Assembly (NCBI GenBank): GCA_944325895.1
Contig: CALVCA010000016.1
Location: forward strand, 1-32,456
DNA from: Candidatus Gastranaerophilales bacterium
GTDB lineage: Bacteria > Cyanobacteriota > Vampirovibrionia > Gastranaerophilales > Gastranaerophilaceae
Direction of reading: 5' to 3'
DNA: 32,456 nt
Shown in pieces: positions 1 through 7,567 of this stretch. Both the position numbers and the translations under genes were made by a program. The notes below the pieces were generated by a model. The model was not told the origin of the DNA. It worked only from the letters and a program-made list of their open reading frames with translations, and did not search any database. How positions within the stretch are numbered: the first letter of the stretch is position 1; each line of letters starts with the position of its first letter.

Positions 1-20
1 CTATCCTATCCTATCCTATA
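1..20. repeat. Short tandem repeat of ctatc
   Basis: Three complete copies of a five-base unit (ctatc) and a partial fourth open the window. The array is cut by the window edge, so its full length is unknown. No coding function can be assigned. Confidence 0.6.
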
Positions 21-345
21 AGGCATTATAACAGGGTTCCAGCCTTTTTTAAATCATCTTTACAATTCGTTACATTTGATATTATATTACAATCTCTTAA
101 TATTATTATGACTTATAAGTCATTAATTTGAATTATAGTTTGGGGCGACTTCACCGAATATCATGTCTTACGTTTTTAATAAACACTAAATTATTGTAGT
201 ATTTGATTTTTAAATTACAAATTGTAACAAAGTATTAGAAAAACAACAATTTTTATTTTGAGCATATTTATAATACTTAAAAGGTGAATAAATATTCATC
301 CGTCTTACCCCTATAAATTTTCAATATAAAACAACTAAAAACAGT
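21..345. other. AT-rich intergenic stretch with promoter-like and operator-like elements
   Basis: No gene is visible here. A TATAAT box lies at 269-274 and a perfect palindrome TGAATA-aa-TATTCA at 285-298, upstream of the orphan gene that starts at 346; these could be its -10 box and an operator. At 142-151 there is GGGGCGACTT, the same string that follows the poly-G tract of the prepilin leader near 14090 (minus strand). No Shine-Dalgarno plus ATG precedes it, so it may be a decayed relative of that leader. Confidence 0.4.
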
Positions 346-1133
346 GTGCAAAATCACCGTGTAACGAAACCGACTCTTGCACCATTAGCGTATGATACTG
401 TTTCATTCGGTGCAATGAAAAAAAATCAATTTAAAGGGATAGATTTAGCAGTTGTTCAAAAATTCAAAGCACCTATTGAAAAATTTAACAATAATGAAGA
501 TTTGCAGAACTGGGCAGGAGAAAAAGCAAGAGCGATTTCAGACAAAGACTTTGGCGGACGGAGCGAAGAAACAAAAATTCAGCGAGAAACAATGCTAAAA
601 GAATGGTTTGACTACGTTTTCATTGAAAATAATGCTTACAAAAATACAACGGCTCTGTTAATTTTGACTGCAATCACAAAAAACTTAAAACCCGATAGCG
701 ATGATATTCCGCCAGCGTTGAATAAAGGTGTTCTTGCTGATTGTATATATGAAATTGATAAAAATAATGACCCCAAATACCAGTTTGATTTGAACAAAAT
801 GTATCAAAATAAACTGCGTACCTTTTATATGGATGACGCACAAACCTGTACCGGCTAAACTAATACAAAATGGGTAGTTATTCCGTCTAAAGAACACGAC
901 CCGGAAAATTTTGAAGCTAATGTAGAAAAATTAAAGGCTTTATCTTACAAAACATGGTGTACAAAAAGTTTTAACGCTGAACCTTATCTAAATAAAAGAT
1001 TTAGGGAAGCTTGAAGCAATAAGCTGGCAGCGATTTAAAAGATTTACAAACAACAGATTTGGATAAAATTAAAGCTATCCGCAGGGATATAAAGACAAAA
1101 GTTTCCGAATTAGAGGAAAAATATTTGCTCTAG
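346..1133 (+). pseudogene. Decayed clade-specific orphan protein gene
   Basis: An open frame starts at GTG 346 and stops at TAA 856. The same frame then stays open and protein-like to TGA 1012 (for example WVVIPSKEHDPENFEANVEK), so the stop at 856 looks like an interruption rather than the natural end. A second piece in another frame, 1032-1133, reads DLKDLQTTDLDKIKAIRRD and ends at TAG 1131 in a charged helical tail. Together these suggest one longer protein that has lost its middle and acquired a stop and a frame change. The N-terminus contains NQFKG, an F-x-G motif also seen at the N-termini of two other orphan proteins in this window. I cannot assign a function. The start is uncertain: there is no convincing Shine-Dalgarno before the GTG. 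Confidence 0.6.
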
Positions 1134-1180
1134 TCACCTAATAGACAAAAATAGATGCTAAATAATGTATAGACATTACC

Positions 1181-1230
1181 AAAAAAGCCCTTTATTAGGG
1201 CTTTTTTATTATGTATTGGAGACGGTGGGA
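1181..1230 (-). repeat. Extra copy of the tmRNA 3' tail plus terminator
   Basis: These 50 bases are identical to 1389-1438, which is the last 14 bases of the tmRNA and its terminator hairpin (stem AAGCCCT/AGGGCTT, flanked by A and T runs). The spacing between copies is 208 bases. The copy carries only the acceptor-side end of the RNA and cannot form a tmRNA. It resembles the partial gene copy left beside an integration site in a tRNA or tmRNA gene. Confidence 0.85.
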
Positions 1231-1388
1231 ATGTCTTGGTCGCTCGCATTTAACGGGTCTGCGGTTGACGCCGGCAATGGCACTGCCATTTTGTCGTCAA
1301 GCCTTCGCCCTCAGCTCGCTCCCGCTCGAACCCAATGACAAGGCTCCGCCTTGTGCGGGTTCTCTTCCGCCAACTGCACACACATAAT
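1231..1388. other. GC-rich 158-bp insert between the two tmRNA tail copies
   Basis: This segment is visibly richer in G+C than its surroundings. It has inverted repeats: AATGGCA-c-TGCCATT near 1276-1290, nested within TTGACG/CGTCAA arms, and AAGGC-tcc-GCCTT near 1340-1352. No convincing open frame is visible. Bounded by 50-bp direct repeats, it could be a relic of an integrated element or a structured repeat; neither can be shown from the sequence alone. Confidence 0.45.
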
Positions 1389-1416
1389 AAAAAAGCCCTT
1401 TATTAGGGCTTTTTTA
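1389..1416 (-). terminator. Intrinsic terminator of the tmRNA gene
   Basis: A/T-flanked hairpin with stem AAAAAGCCCT/AGGGCTTTTT and a five-base loop, starting a few bases beyond the tmRNA 3' end. The symmetry means it can act in both directions. Confidence 0.8.
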
Positions 1417-1424
1417 TTATGTAT

Positions 1425-1812
1425 TGGAGACGGTGGGACTCGAACCCACGTCCAAAATGGACCAACATAAACCTCTACGTGTGTAGATACTTATTTTCTC
1501 GACAGATTCAGGAAAGTATCACTACCCTTAAATCAGTCAAAGTATTTTTTCCGGAAATACTTAACCTTTAATGGTTATCTTGATATGTCTACCATCATCA
1601 ACATACTGCGTCTTGCATAATGGACCCCAACAGCCGGCAAGCTGGGCTATTGAAGTGGCTGACCTTACGCAGCAAGAGCGTATGCTCTTGAGAAATCAGC
1701 TTTGATTACATTGTCTTTAGCATTTAATTTGCTATGCCCGTTGATAACCGAGTACAGCTCTCGGACACGCAGCCTATATTAATCAATCATCCTGTCAAAT
1801 CCGGACGTCCCC
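1425..1812 (-). ncRNA. ssrA: Transfer-messenger RNA (one-piece tmRNA)
   Basis: This RNA rescues stalled ribosomes and adds a degradation tag. The minus strand begins GGGGACGTCCGGATTTGACA, the hallmark 5' end, and closes with a T arm (GGGTTCGAGTCCC) and CGTCTCC, which pairs with the 5' GGGGACG through one G-U pair. The base after the acceptor stem is A, and CCA does not appear to be encoded. The tag frame is 1721-1665: GCT resume codon, then AKDNVIKADFSRAYALAA, then TAA, 18 residues ending in the protease-recognised ALAA. The 388-nt length fits one-piece tmRNAs. It is followed by its own terminator and then a duplicated tail. Confidence 0.95.
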
Positions 1813-1965
1813 AAGTTTTCAATGTTCTGTATTTATATTATAACTTCTATTTTCTAAATTTCAAGAGCTTCATGTTACATAATGTAAACTTGAATATAAA
1901 CCGCCGCAAACATCCTATCCATAAGACTTTTCATTGATTAACCAAAGTTTATCCTGAAATTTCTG

Positions 1966-2160
1966 TTAAAGAAAAAATTAAAAAATGCCGATAACGGGAA
2001 TAAGTGTGAATAGAAAGGAGAAAACATGGTAGATAAAATTCCTGAAAATAACCTAAATCGGGTAGATTTTACTAAAAAGAAATCAGACACTCCGCAAACA
2101 GACTCTACGCCGACAGTACCAATGGTCGGTGAAACAAAACCTGATTTGGATAAAGGTGTT
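1966..2160 (+). repeat. Promoter/N-terminus repeat, copy 1 (inverted partner at 6667-6861)
   Basis: The upstream region, ribosome binding site and first 45 codons of the gene at 2026 match, in inverted orientation, those of the gene starting at 6801. Inside the coding part I see one mismatch (codon 20, TCA versus TTA). Upstream, identity declines gradually from the Shine-Dalgarno outward. The near-perfect match implies recent duplication or gene conversion. Confidence 0.9.
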
Positions 2161-3348
2161 TCTGTACAAAAAGCTGAACCGTTCCCCGATGCTGCATATG
2201 AAGCCTGGGGTATAAATAATTTATCAGAAGAAGAAATAGCAGCCAGAAAAGAAGCCGCAAAACAACAGCAAGGCGAATTAAAAGAACCGCAATCGGTGTT
2301 AGAAAAATCACGTAATAACTTCATATATAATATAAAAGAAAGTAATTTCTCTAAATATGTGGCGAATTTATTATATAATGTAGTTGGTATAGCTGCTCAA
2401 ACATACGCTGCTATTGTTACAGCCCCAGTTTCTTTATCAAGCTGTTCTAATGATTTAAACGAACCCGTTGTAGATACAGGTGCAGAAGTTACGGTTGAAA
2501 TCAATATAGATGAAGAAATAATAGACCAGCTTGATAAAACTGCTCCTGATGGCGGATATAAAACAAAAGATGGCATCAAATACGAATATAAATATGATTA
2601 TTATGAAAATAAACCATATGTTGAATTTGAAAACAATTTTACACACTATATAGGTGAAAGAACAGATGTAGATCCAAATAGTGCGACAGCAGCATTAAGA
2701 AATGTTTTTGAACAAATAGGTATAGATGTTCCAAAAAAAAGTACAATCGTTTTAACGGATGTTTCTACTCAAAACGGGTCTAATTCAGGTAAAGCAGGTC
2801 TTTCGATGAGTATTGCACGTGGCAATGGATGGCCTGCTGACCTGAAGGAGATTGCCGAAGGAAAACCATGTATTAATTTTGGAGTCGGCGATTTACAAGT
2901 TCGAGGTGATCTTGAAAAAGTTGAGAATCCTGGCGTGTATAATTTAATATCTAACGGAAAAGATGGTGTAAGCCAGGCCGGCGGGCTTTATATTAAATCC
3001 GATGACGGTCGTGAAATATACATGCAATATGAAACAGGATTTTATACAGGGCCTACTGATCCGCACAGCGATTCACCCAATGATACAAAGGACTGTTTAG
3101 TAGTTTACATAAAAGGAAGTGACAAGAAATTTAAAGAAGCTTATGCATTAACCGTTAACCCGAATGATACTACAAACATCATGATTGGACAAATTAATCG
3201 AGAAAGAGGTACAACTTTTGAATTTTATGATAAAAATGAAGTAGGAACATTTAATGCTGATGTAACGGCTATTGATGATTTATATAATAATACAAAACTC
3301 AAAATTACAGTCGATGCAGATGCCACAACAGATATAACAATCAAATAA
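2026..3348 (+). CDS. Orphan exported-looking protein with internal lipobox-like cysteine (440 aa)
   Basis: I do not recognise the family. ATG 2026 follows AAAGGAG at good spacing. Residues 1-45 are a charged, Pro/Thr-rich segment shared almost exactly with the protein at 6328-6801. Residues about 61-90 are charged and helical. A hydrophobic stretch (about 112-136) ends in LSSC with Cys140, which fits a lipoprotein signal placed unusually deep in the chain. The remaining 300 residues are soluble, rich in Asp, Asn and Tyr, with many short beta-like stretches such as VTVEINIDEEI, suggesting an extracytoplasmic beta-rich domain. If Cys140 is lipidated, the first 139 residues would be an extended signal; this is inference. 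The gene is monocistronic, with a terminator directly after it. Confidence 0.75.
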   Translation: MVDKIPENNLNRVDFTKKKSDTPQTDSTPTVPMVGETKPDLDKGVSVQKAEPFPDAAYEAWGINNLSEEEIAARKEAAKQQQGELKEPQSVLEKSRNNFIYNIKESNFSKYVANLLYNVVGIAAQTYAAIVTAPVSLSSCSNDLNEPVVDTGAEVTVEINIDEEIIDQLDKTAPDGGYKTKDGIKYEYKYDYYENKPYVEFENNFTHYIGERTDVDPNSATAALRNVFEQIGIDVPKKSTIVLTDVSTQNGSNSGKAGLSMSIARGNGWPADLKEIAEGKPCINFGVGDLQVRGDLEKVENPGVYNLISNGKDGVSQAGGLYIKSDDGREIYMQYETGFYTGPTDPHSDSPNDTKDCLVVYIKGSDKKFKEAYALTVNPNDTTNIMIGQINRERGTTFEFYDKNEVGTFNADVTAIDDLYNNTKLKITVDADATTDITIK

Positions 3349-3351
3349 TTT

Positions 3352-3374
3352 AGGAGCCTTTTGGCTCCTTTTTT
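3352..3374 (+). terminator. Intrinsic terminator after the orphan exported protein
   Basis: AGGAGCC-tttt-GGCTCCT hairpin followed directly by a T run, starting a few bases after the stop codon of the gene that ends at 3348. Confidence 0.9.
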
Positions 3375-3378
3375 ATGT

Positions 3379-3384
3379 TATAAT
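3379..3384 (+). promoter_or_regulatory. Extended -10 box placing the transcript start at the ATG
   Basis: TGT-TATAAT ends six bases before ATG 3391. There is no Shine-Dalgarno, only a T run, between box and ATG. Transcription starting about seven bases after the box would begin at the start codon, giving a leaderless mRNA. Confidence 0.6.
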
Positions 3385-3390
3385 TTTTTT

Positions 3391-3795
3391 ATGAAAAAAA
3401 CTTTAGCACAATTTGTTCAAGAGAAAAGGGATAATTTAGGGCTTTCAGCCAAAGGTTTGGCAATGAAATCTAATTTGGATATAAATTTGATTGAAGATAT
3501 TGAAGCCGGAAAAGAATTATTTTTGTCGGTTACTGTCAGACAAAATCTTGCAAAAGGATTGAAATGCCATCCTGAAGAAATCAGACGGCTTGAAAAAGAT
3601 TTCAGAAATGATTTTGTATCACAACAGATTATTGACAGCTTGAAAGAATTGATACTTAACGGTGCAGGCGGTCTGAAATGTCCCAAATGCGGAGCATCGC
3701 TTGCTACTAAAATAGAAAAAATGTATGACTTGGAAGACAACCTCGTTTTACATCCCAAAGCTCATTGTACAAAATGTGTTTTTCAAATACATTAA
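3391..3795 (+). CDS. XRE-like helix-turn-helix protein with C-terminal zinc ribbon
   Basis: A 134-residue protein whose N-terminus (MKKTLAQFVQEKRDNLGLS, then a helix-turn-helix-like stretch AKGLAMKSNLDINLIEDIEAG) fits a Cro/C1-type DNA-binding domain. The C-terminal half has CPKC and CTKC about 30 residues apart, a probable zinc ribbon. ATG 3391 is preferred to an upstream TTG at 3361, because that TTG lies inside the terminator of the preceding gene and upstream of the -10 box. It probably acts as a small transcriptional regulator in the cytoplasm; its target is unknown. Its stop shares four bases with the convergent gene 3792-4613. Confidence 0.7.
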   Translation: MKKTLAQFVQEKRDNLGLSAKGLAMKSNLDINLIEDIEAGKELFLSVTVRQNLAKGLKCHPEEIRRLEKDFRNDFVSQQIIDSLKELILNGAGGLKCPKCGASLATKIEKMYDLEDNLVLHPKAHCTKCVFQIH

Positions 3796-4613
3796 TCTGA
3801 ATATTTTGCCATTTGTACAATTTCATCAAGGTCTTTTACGGTTGCTTCAACATTTATATAATGATAATCAGTTCCGTGGCTGCTCAAAATATCATTAATT
3901 AATAAATTATTACCGTACTGTTCTTTATCCAAATAACCCGGTTCTATAGAGCCTAATTCCTCAAAAGCACCGGCATGCTCACCATTTTTTTGGTATTGAT
4001 AAACCATTACTTTTTTACCGTCACGGGATTGCATAAAAATATCATCATACATTACACCACCCATGCCTTTTCTGACACTTCCGTCTTTATCATAAAATTC
4101 ATATTCGTTGCCGCTTTCTAAAATTTGCAGCGGGAAAGTTTTGGTTTTATCTTTTGTTCTATAATCATAGAATGCAATTTCTTTTGATGATTTAGGCAAA
4201 TTTAACTCAAATACTCCGGGGTTATCATAATCCCAGTTATTTTCACCGTAGAGTTTTGTCAATACTCTGTTATCCAATCCGTTTTCATCACCGGCAGCAG
4301 GTATTCCCAAAATATAACGGTAATAATTCAAAGAATCAAATACTCTGACAGGTAAATCCGTTGTATCACTTGGCGGTTCATCCGGACAAGTCGGATCAAT
4401 TGTTACTGTTGCCGAAGCACTTGCACTTACATTTATTTCATCACAACTTGACGGCAATGCCGCTAAAGGTATAAACATAACTGCAGCTAAAGGTCCTTTT
4501 ACTGCATGCATAAAACCGTTTGAAGGTGCTTGATTAACCTGCACCGCCTTATCGTGTTTGCGTTTACCATGAAAATTTACACCGCTGAATGAATTAATCG
4601 CATTTACTTGCAT
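3792..4613 (-). CDS. Orphan exported-looking protein with internal lipobox-like cysteine (273 aa)
   Basis: Family not recognised. ATG 4613 follows a strong AGGAGG. The N-terminus MQVNAINSFSGVNFHGKRK contains the F-x-G motif (NFHG) seen in other orphan proteins here. A hydrophobic segment (about 41-53) ends in LPSSC with Cys57, an imperfect lipobox. A short Ser/Ala/Thr- and Pro-rich linker follows, then a soluble domain rich in Tyr, Asp and Gly. The layout (polar N-terminus, hydrophobic stretch, Cys, acidic linker) parallels the proteins at 2026 and 6328, although the sequences differ. Probably anchored outside the cytoplasmic membrane. It lies between an XRE-like gene and recA and is read in the same direction as recA, but downstream of it. 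Confidence 0.7.
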   Translation of the reverse strand: MQVNAINSFSGVNFHGKRKHDKAVQVNQAPSNGFMHAVKGPLAAVMFIPLAALPSSCDEINVSASASATVTIDPTCPDEPPSDTTDLPVRVFDSLNYYRYILGIPAAGDENGLDNRVLTKLYGENNWDYDNPGVFELNLPKSSKEIAFYDYRTKDKTKTFPLQILESGNEYEFYDKDGSVRKGMGGVMYDDIFMQSRDGKKVMVYQYQKNGEHAGAFEELGSIEPGYLDKEQYGNNLLINDILSSHGTDYHYINVEATVKDLDEIVQMAKYSD

Positions 4614-4697
4614 AAAGAACCTCCTACTGTTTTATTAAAAACAAAAGTAAAATAATTTGCTATCTTGCAAAATTGAGATTTACAAATGTTTACAAAA

Positions 4698-5714
4698 CTA
4701 TTGTTCAGCAAGTTTTGCTCTGACAAGTGATTCAATTTCGCTTAACATTTCAGGGTTTTGTGACAAAAATTCTTTTGCTTTATCTCTGCCTTGCCCGAGT
4801 TTTTCATCTCTGAAACTAAACCAGGCACCTGCTTTTTTAACAATATCAAGATTTACCGCAACATCAAGTATATTACCGATTTTGCAAATACCTTTGCCGA
4901 AAATAATATCAAATTCAGCAGTTCTGAAAGGCGGAGCCACTTTATTTTTCAAAACTCTGACTCTAACGTGGTTCCCCACATCACCATCTTCACCTTTAAG
5001 TCCTTCAACTCGTTTAATTTCCATACGGACGCTTGCATAATATTTTAACGCATTACCGCCTGTTGTTGTTTCAGGATTACCGTACATTACACCAATTTTC
5101 ATACGCAGTTGATTGATAAAAATTACGGTTGTATTGGTTTTGCCTATAACACCTGTCAACTTTCTCAATGCTTTTGACATTAATCTTGCCTGTAAACCCA
5201 TCTGCTGATCTTCCATAGAACCTTCTATTTCAGCCTTTGGCACAAGTGCCGCAACAGAATCCACGACTACAACATCAACTGCCCCTGATCTGACAAGTTC
5301 TTCTGTTATATCAAGAGCCTGTTCTCCCGTGTCAGGTTGAGAAATTAACAAATCATCTATTTGTACACCTAAATTTTTTGCATATTCAGGATCAAGTGCA
5401 TGTTCTGCGTCAACAAATGCTGCAATACCGCCTCTTTTTTGACATTCTGCAACAATATGCTGTGCTAAAGTAGTTTTACCTGAGCTTTCAGGACCATATA
5501 TTTCAATTATTCTGCCTCTGGGGACTCCGCCTATTCCAAGGGCTATGTCAAGTGCCAAAGAACCTGTCGGTATAGCATCAACATTTACCGTAGCTTTATC
5601 GCCAAGCTTCATAATTGAACCTTTACCAAAATCTTTTTCTATTTTTTCTATTGCCAGCTTTAAGGCTTTATTTCTTTCTTCCGTATTAGTTGTTAATTCT
5701 TCTTTTACTGCCAT
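4698..5714 (-). CDS. recA: Recombinase RecA
   Basis: RecA forms filaments on single-stranded DNA, pairs homologous strands and triggers LexA self-cleavage in the SOS response. The 338-residue protein has the complete core: Walker A GPESSGKT at residues 74-81, the [15 protein letters not shown] Walker B region, and the L2/hinge signature [13 protein letters not shown]. The C-terminus is a little shorter than in E. coli. Start ATG 5714 gives MAVKEEL, normal for the family. It follows the MerR-like gene by only six bases, so the two are probably co-transcribed from the promoter near 6217. I saw no obvious LexA box there. Confidence 0.98.
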   Translation of the reverse strand: MAVKEELTTNTEERNKALKLAIEKIEKDFGKGSIMKLGDKATVNVDAIPTGSLALDIALGIGGVPRGRIIEIYGPESSGKTTLAQHIVAECQKRGGIAAFVDAEHALDPEYAKNLGVQIDDLLISQPDTGEQALDITEELVRSGAVDVVVVDSVAALVPKAEIEGSMEDQQMGLQARLMSKALRKLTGVIGKTNTTVIFINQLRMKIGVMYGNPETTTGGNALKYYASVRMEIKRVEGLKGEDGDVGNHVRVRVLKNKVAPPFRTAEFDIIFGKGICKIGNILDVAVNLDIVKKAGAWFSFRDEKLGQGRDKAKEFLSQNPEMLSEIESLVRAKLAEQ

Positions 5715-5720
5715 AATTCT

Positions 5721-6188
5721 TTATTCCCATACATGTCGTTCTTTTTTCTTATACAGCCCCAAACCTACATGTTTGTAGCTGTTTAAATCATTTTTAAGCT
5801 GATAAATTTCTTTATTTAAATCAATAATCTTTTGTTTCAATGTTTCATTATCTGTTTTGCAACGAATCAGTTCAACCACAACCTCATCCATACCTTCAAG
5901 TTTTTCGTCTATGACTTTTGAAATTTTATCACTCAAGGTATTTTCCATATTCTTTATGGATGCTAAAATCCCGGCAACTGCAGAAGTCTTTTGCTCTACG
6001 GGATAAGCGGCTTTCTGTATTTCTCTTAAATGTTTTACTTCATCATATGAAAAATAAGTTTGTCCCTTAGAATTCTTTTTAGGCAAAATAGATGCACGCC
6101 TGCACAAATCAACTATTTCTTTATTATCGGCATTTAAAATATTTCTTACTTCTCTAGGTGATAAGGTTTTAACTCCTCTTTCTTCCAT
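5721..6188 (-). CDS. MerR-like DNA-binding protein with coiled coil, upstream of recA
   Basis: A 155-residue protein. Residues about 7-55 resemble a MerR-type winged helix (LSPREVRNILNADNKEIV, then YFSYDEVKHLREIQ). Residues about 75-140 are heptad-like and rich in Glu, Lys, Ile and Leu, predicting a coiled coil. No metal-binding or drug-binding domain is visible, so it may be a DNA-binding architectural or regulatory protein rather than a classical MerR sensor. It lies six bases upstream of recA on the same strand, so it may be involved in recA expression or DNA maintenance; this is inferred from position only. Confidence 0.7.
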   Translation of the reverse strand: MEERGVKTLSPREVRNILNADNKEIVDLCRRASILPKKNSKGQTYFSYDEVKHLREIQKAAYPVEQKTSAVAGILASIKNMENTLSDKISKVIDEKLEGMDEVVVELIRCKTDNETLKQKIIDLNKEIYQLKNDLNSYKHVGLGLYKKKERHVWE

Positions 6189-6214
6189 TTTTTGTATCCC
6201 TCAATGTTTCCCCA

Positions 6215-6220
6215 ATTATA
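6215..6220 (-). promoter_or_regulatory. -10 box for the merR-like/recA operon
   Basis: TATAAT on the minus strand, about 27 bases before the start codon at 6188. A short leader containing a GAGGG-type ribosome binding site follows. Confidence 0.55.
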
Positions 6221-6296
6221 TTCTATTAAAATTTTTTTTAAAAGACAAATAGTTAACATATTCTTGTTACATCGCTTAATATATTTTTAAACAAAA

Positions 6297-6323
6297 AAAG
6301 AGCCAAAATAATTTTGGCTCTTT
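6297..6323 (-). terminator. Intrinsic terminator after the gene at 6328
   Basis: A 12-bp perfect stem (AAAGAGCCAAAA/TTTTGGCTCTTT) with a three-base loop and flanking A/T runs. It separates the orphan gene 6328-6801 from the recA promoter. Confidence 0.85.
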
Positions 6324-6327
6324 ATAT

Positions 6328-6801
6328 CTATTCTTCTTTCGGCACATCCGGCATAGGAGGCTGAACGTCCGTAGGAAAACCGTCTGTCTGAGGCGATGCA
6401 TCCGGTACCGGAGGCGAATAATCCGGCGGCATATCCTTTAATTCATCTTTAATACATCCGGTCATTAACCCCATAATAAGTGCTCCGGCTCCGCCAACAA
6501 TTGCACCGGCGACAGTACCGGCTCCGGGAATAATACTGCCTGCAACAGCTCCGACAGCTGCACCGCCGCCAACCAAACCGGCTAAACTGCCTAATTGTTT
6601 TGCTATTGTCTTATTACCTGACGGTTTAGCTTCATTTTTTACATCTTGTTTTTGCTTTTCGACTACAACACCTTTATCCAAATCAGGTTTTGTTTCACCG
6701 ACCATTGGTACTGTCGGCGTAGAGTCTGTTTGCGGAGTGTCTAATTTCTTTTTAGTAAAATCTACCCGATTTAGGTTATTTTCAGGAATTTTATCTACCA
6801 T
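6328..6801 (-). CDS. Orphan protein with glycine-zipper segment and internal lipobox-like cysteine (157 aa)
   Basis: Residues 1-45 are the same N-terminal segment as in the protein at 2026, with one difference (L20 for S20). A Gly/Ala-rich hydrophobic region (about 70-112, with repeats such as AAVGAVAGSIIPGAGTVAG) resembles a glycine-zipper membrane segment. It ends in MTGC at Cys116, which fits a lipobox. The last 40 residues are Pro- and Asp-rich and probably unstructured. ATG 6801 follows AAAGGAG. The function is unknown. The shared leader plus a different C-terminal half suggests modular reuse of one N-terminal cassette. Confidence 0.75.
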   Translation of the reverse strand: MVDKIPENNLNRVDFTKKKLDTPQTDSTPTVPMVGETKPDLDKGVVVEKQKQDVKNEAKPSGNKTIAKQLGSLAGLVGGGAAVGAVAGSIIPGAGTVAGAIVGGAGALIMGLMTGCIKDELKDMPPDYSPPVPDASPQTDGFPTDVQPPMPDVPKEE

Positions 6802-6861
6802 GTTTTCTCCTTTCTATTCACACCTATTCCCATTATCGGTATTCTTTATTTTTTTCTTTAA
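6667..6861 (-). repeat. Promoter/N-terminus repeat, copy 2 (inverted partner at 1966-2160)
   Basis: Inverted counterpart of 1966-2160. The two copies bracket about 4.5 kb containing recA, so recombination between them would invert that segment. Confidence 0.9.
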
Positions 6862-6988
6862 TAAAAATGTAACAATTGATAAGAATTGTTACATTTAAAT
6901 TATTCATATTTTAATACACCATCATGAATAAAAAATCTATGTACTGCAAACCGTATCAGCTGACGATTTTTCCGGCGACAGAACAATA

Positions 6989-7567
6989 CTATTTTATAAA
7001 CCACTCAATAAGAGGTTTTTTCTCGCCAAACTTAAATTTAAACCCGTTTTCAAAATCAGCATCCGTCAAAAATTCGTAATTTGTATTAAAAGCCAAAGGT
7101 TCTTCTTTAACACCGAGTTTTTTAAACTTTTCCATAGATACTTTATTGCCGTCCATTACATTTGAATAATTTAATCCGTCGAAACAGCAAAACGGCACTT
7201 TCATTTTGCCGTCAGAACCTACATTAGCCAACCCGAAAGAACGGCAGATTATCCCTCTATAATTATATACACTGCAAACATTATCTATTAAAAACGGACA
7301 ATCATATCTGAAATTTTCACCTTCAAAGTTTTCTTTTTCTGCCAAAACTTTCCCTATATTTTCAGAAATAATATTTCTTGTTTCCATATCAAGTTGACGG
7401 GCACCTAAAAGTAAATATTCAAATTCTATCTGAGAATATGGAAATTGAGCTTTTTGGCAACATTTGGCACAACCTTTTTTGCAAAAAATATACGGCTTTT
7501 GCTTTTCAAAAAATTTATTCAGCTTTTGTTCCATAAATCTTAAATAAAGAACATAATTCTCTAACAT
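6989..7567 (-). CDS. YkgJ-family cysteine-cluster protein
   Basis: This belongs to the YkgJ/UPF0153 group, proposed to bind zinc or iron. Visible signature: CKKGCAKCCQ near the N-terminus, then CPFLIDNVCSVYNYRGIICR (C..C plus a Y-x-x-R-x-x-x-C-R pattern), then a CC pair. I chose ATG 7567 (MLENYVLYLRF): a TATACT box lies about 12 bases upstream, whereas the ORF can extend to 7597 across that box. A third candidate is MEQKLNKFF at 7534. The function of the family is not firmly known; it may relate to metal handling or metal-dependent modification. It is divergent from the gene at 7668. Confidence 0.75.
   Translation of the reverse strand: MLENYVLYLRFMEQKLNKFFEKQKPYIFCKKGCAKCCQKAQFPYSQIEFEYLLLGARQLDMETRNIISENIGKVLAEKENFEGENFRYDCPFLIDNVCSVYNYRGIICRSFGLANVGSDGKMKVPFCCFDGLNYSNVMDGNKVSMEKFKKLGVKEEPLAFNTNYEFLTDADFENGFKFKFGEKKPLIEWFIK

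Noticed and set aside
1-60. End of a gene entering from the left edge
   Set aside because: The short repeat gives open frames in several readings, and no recognisable residues remain.
6924-7079. Short plus-strand open frame (51 aa) starting MNKKSMYCKPYQ
   Set aside because: Over half of it is antisense to the YkgJ-family gene, it has no ribosome binding site, and I recognise no family.
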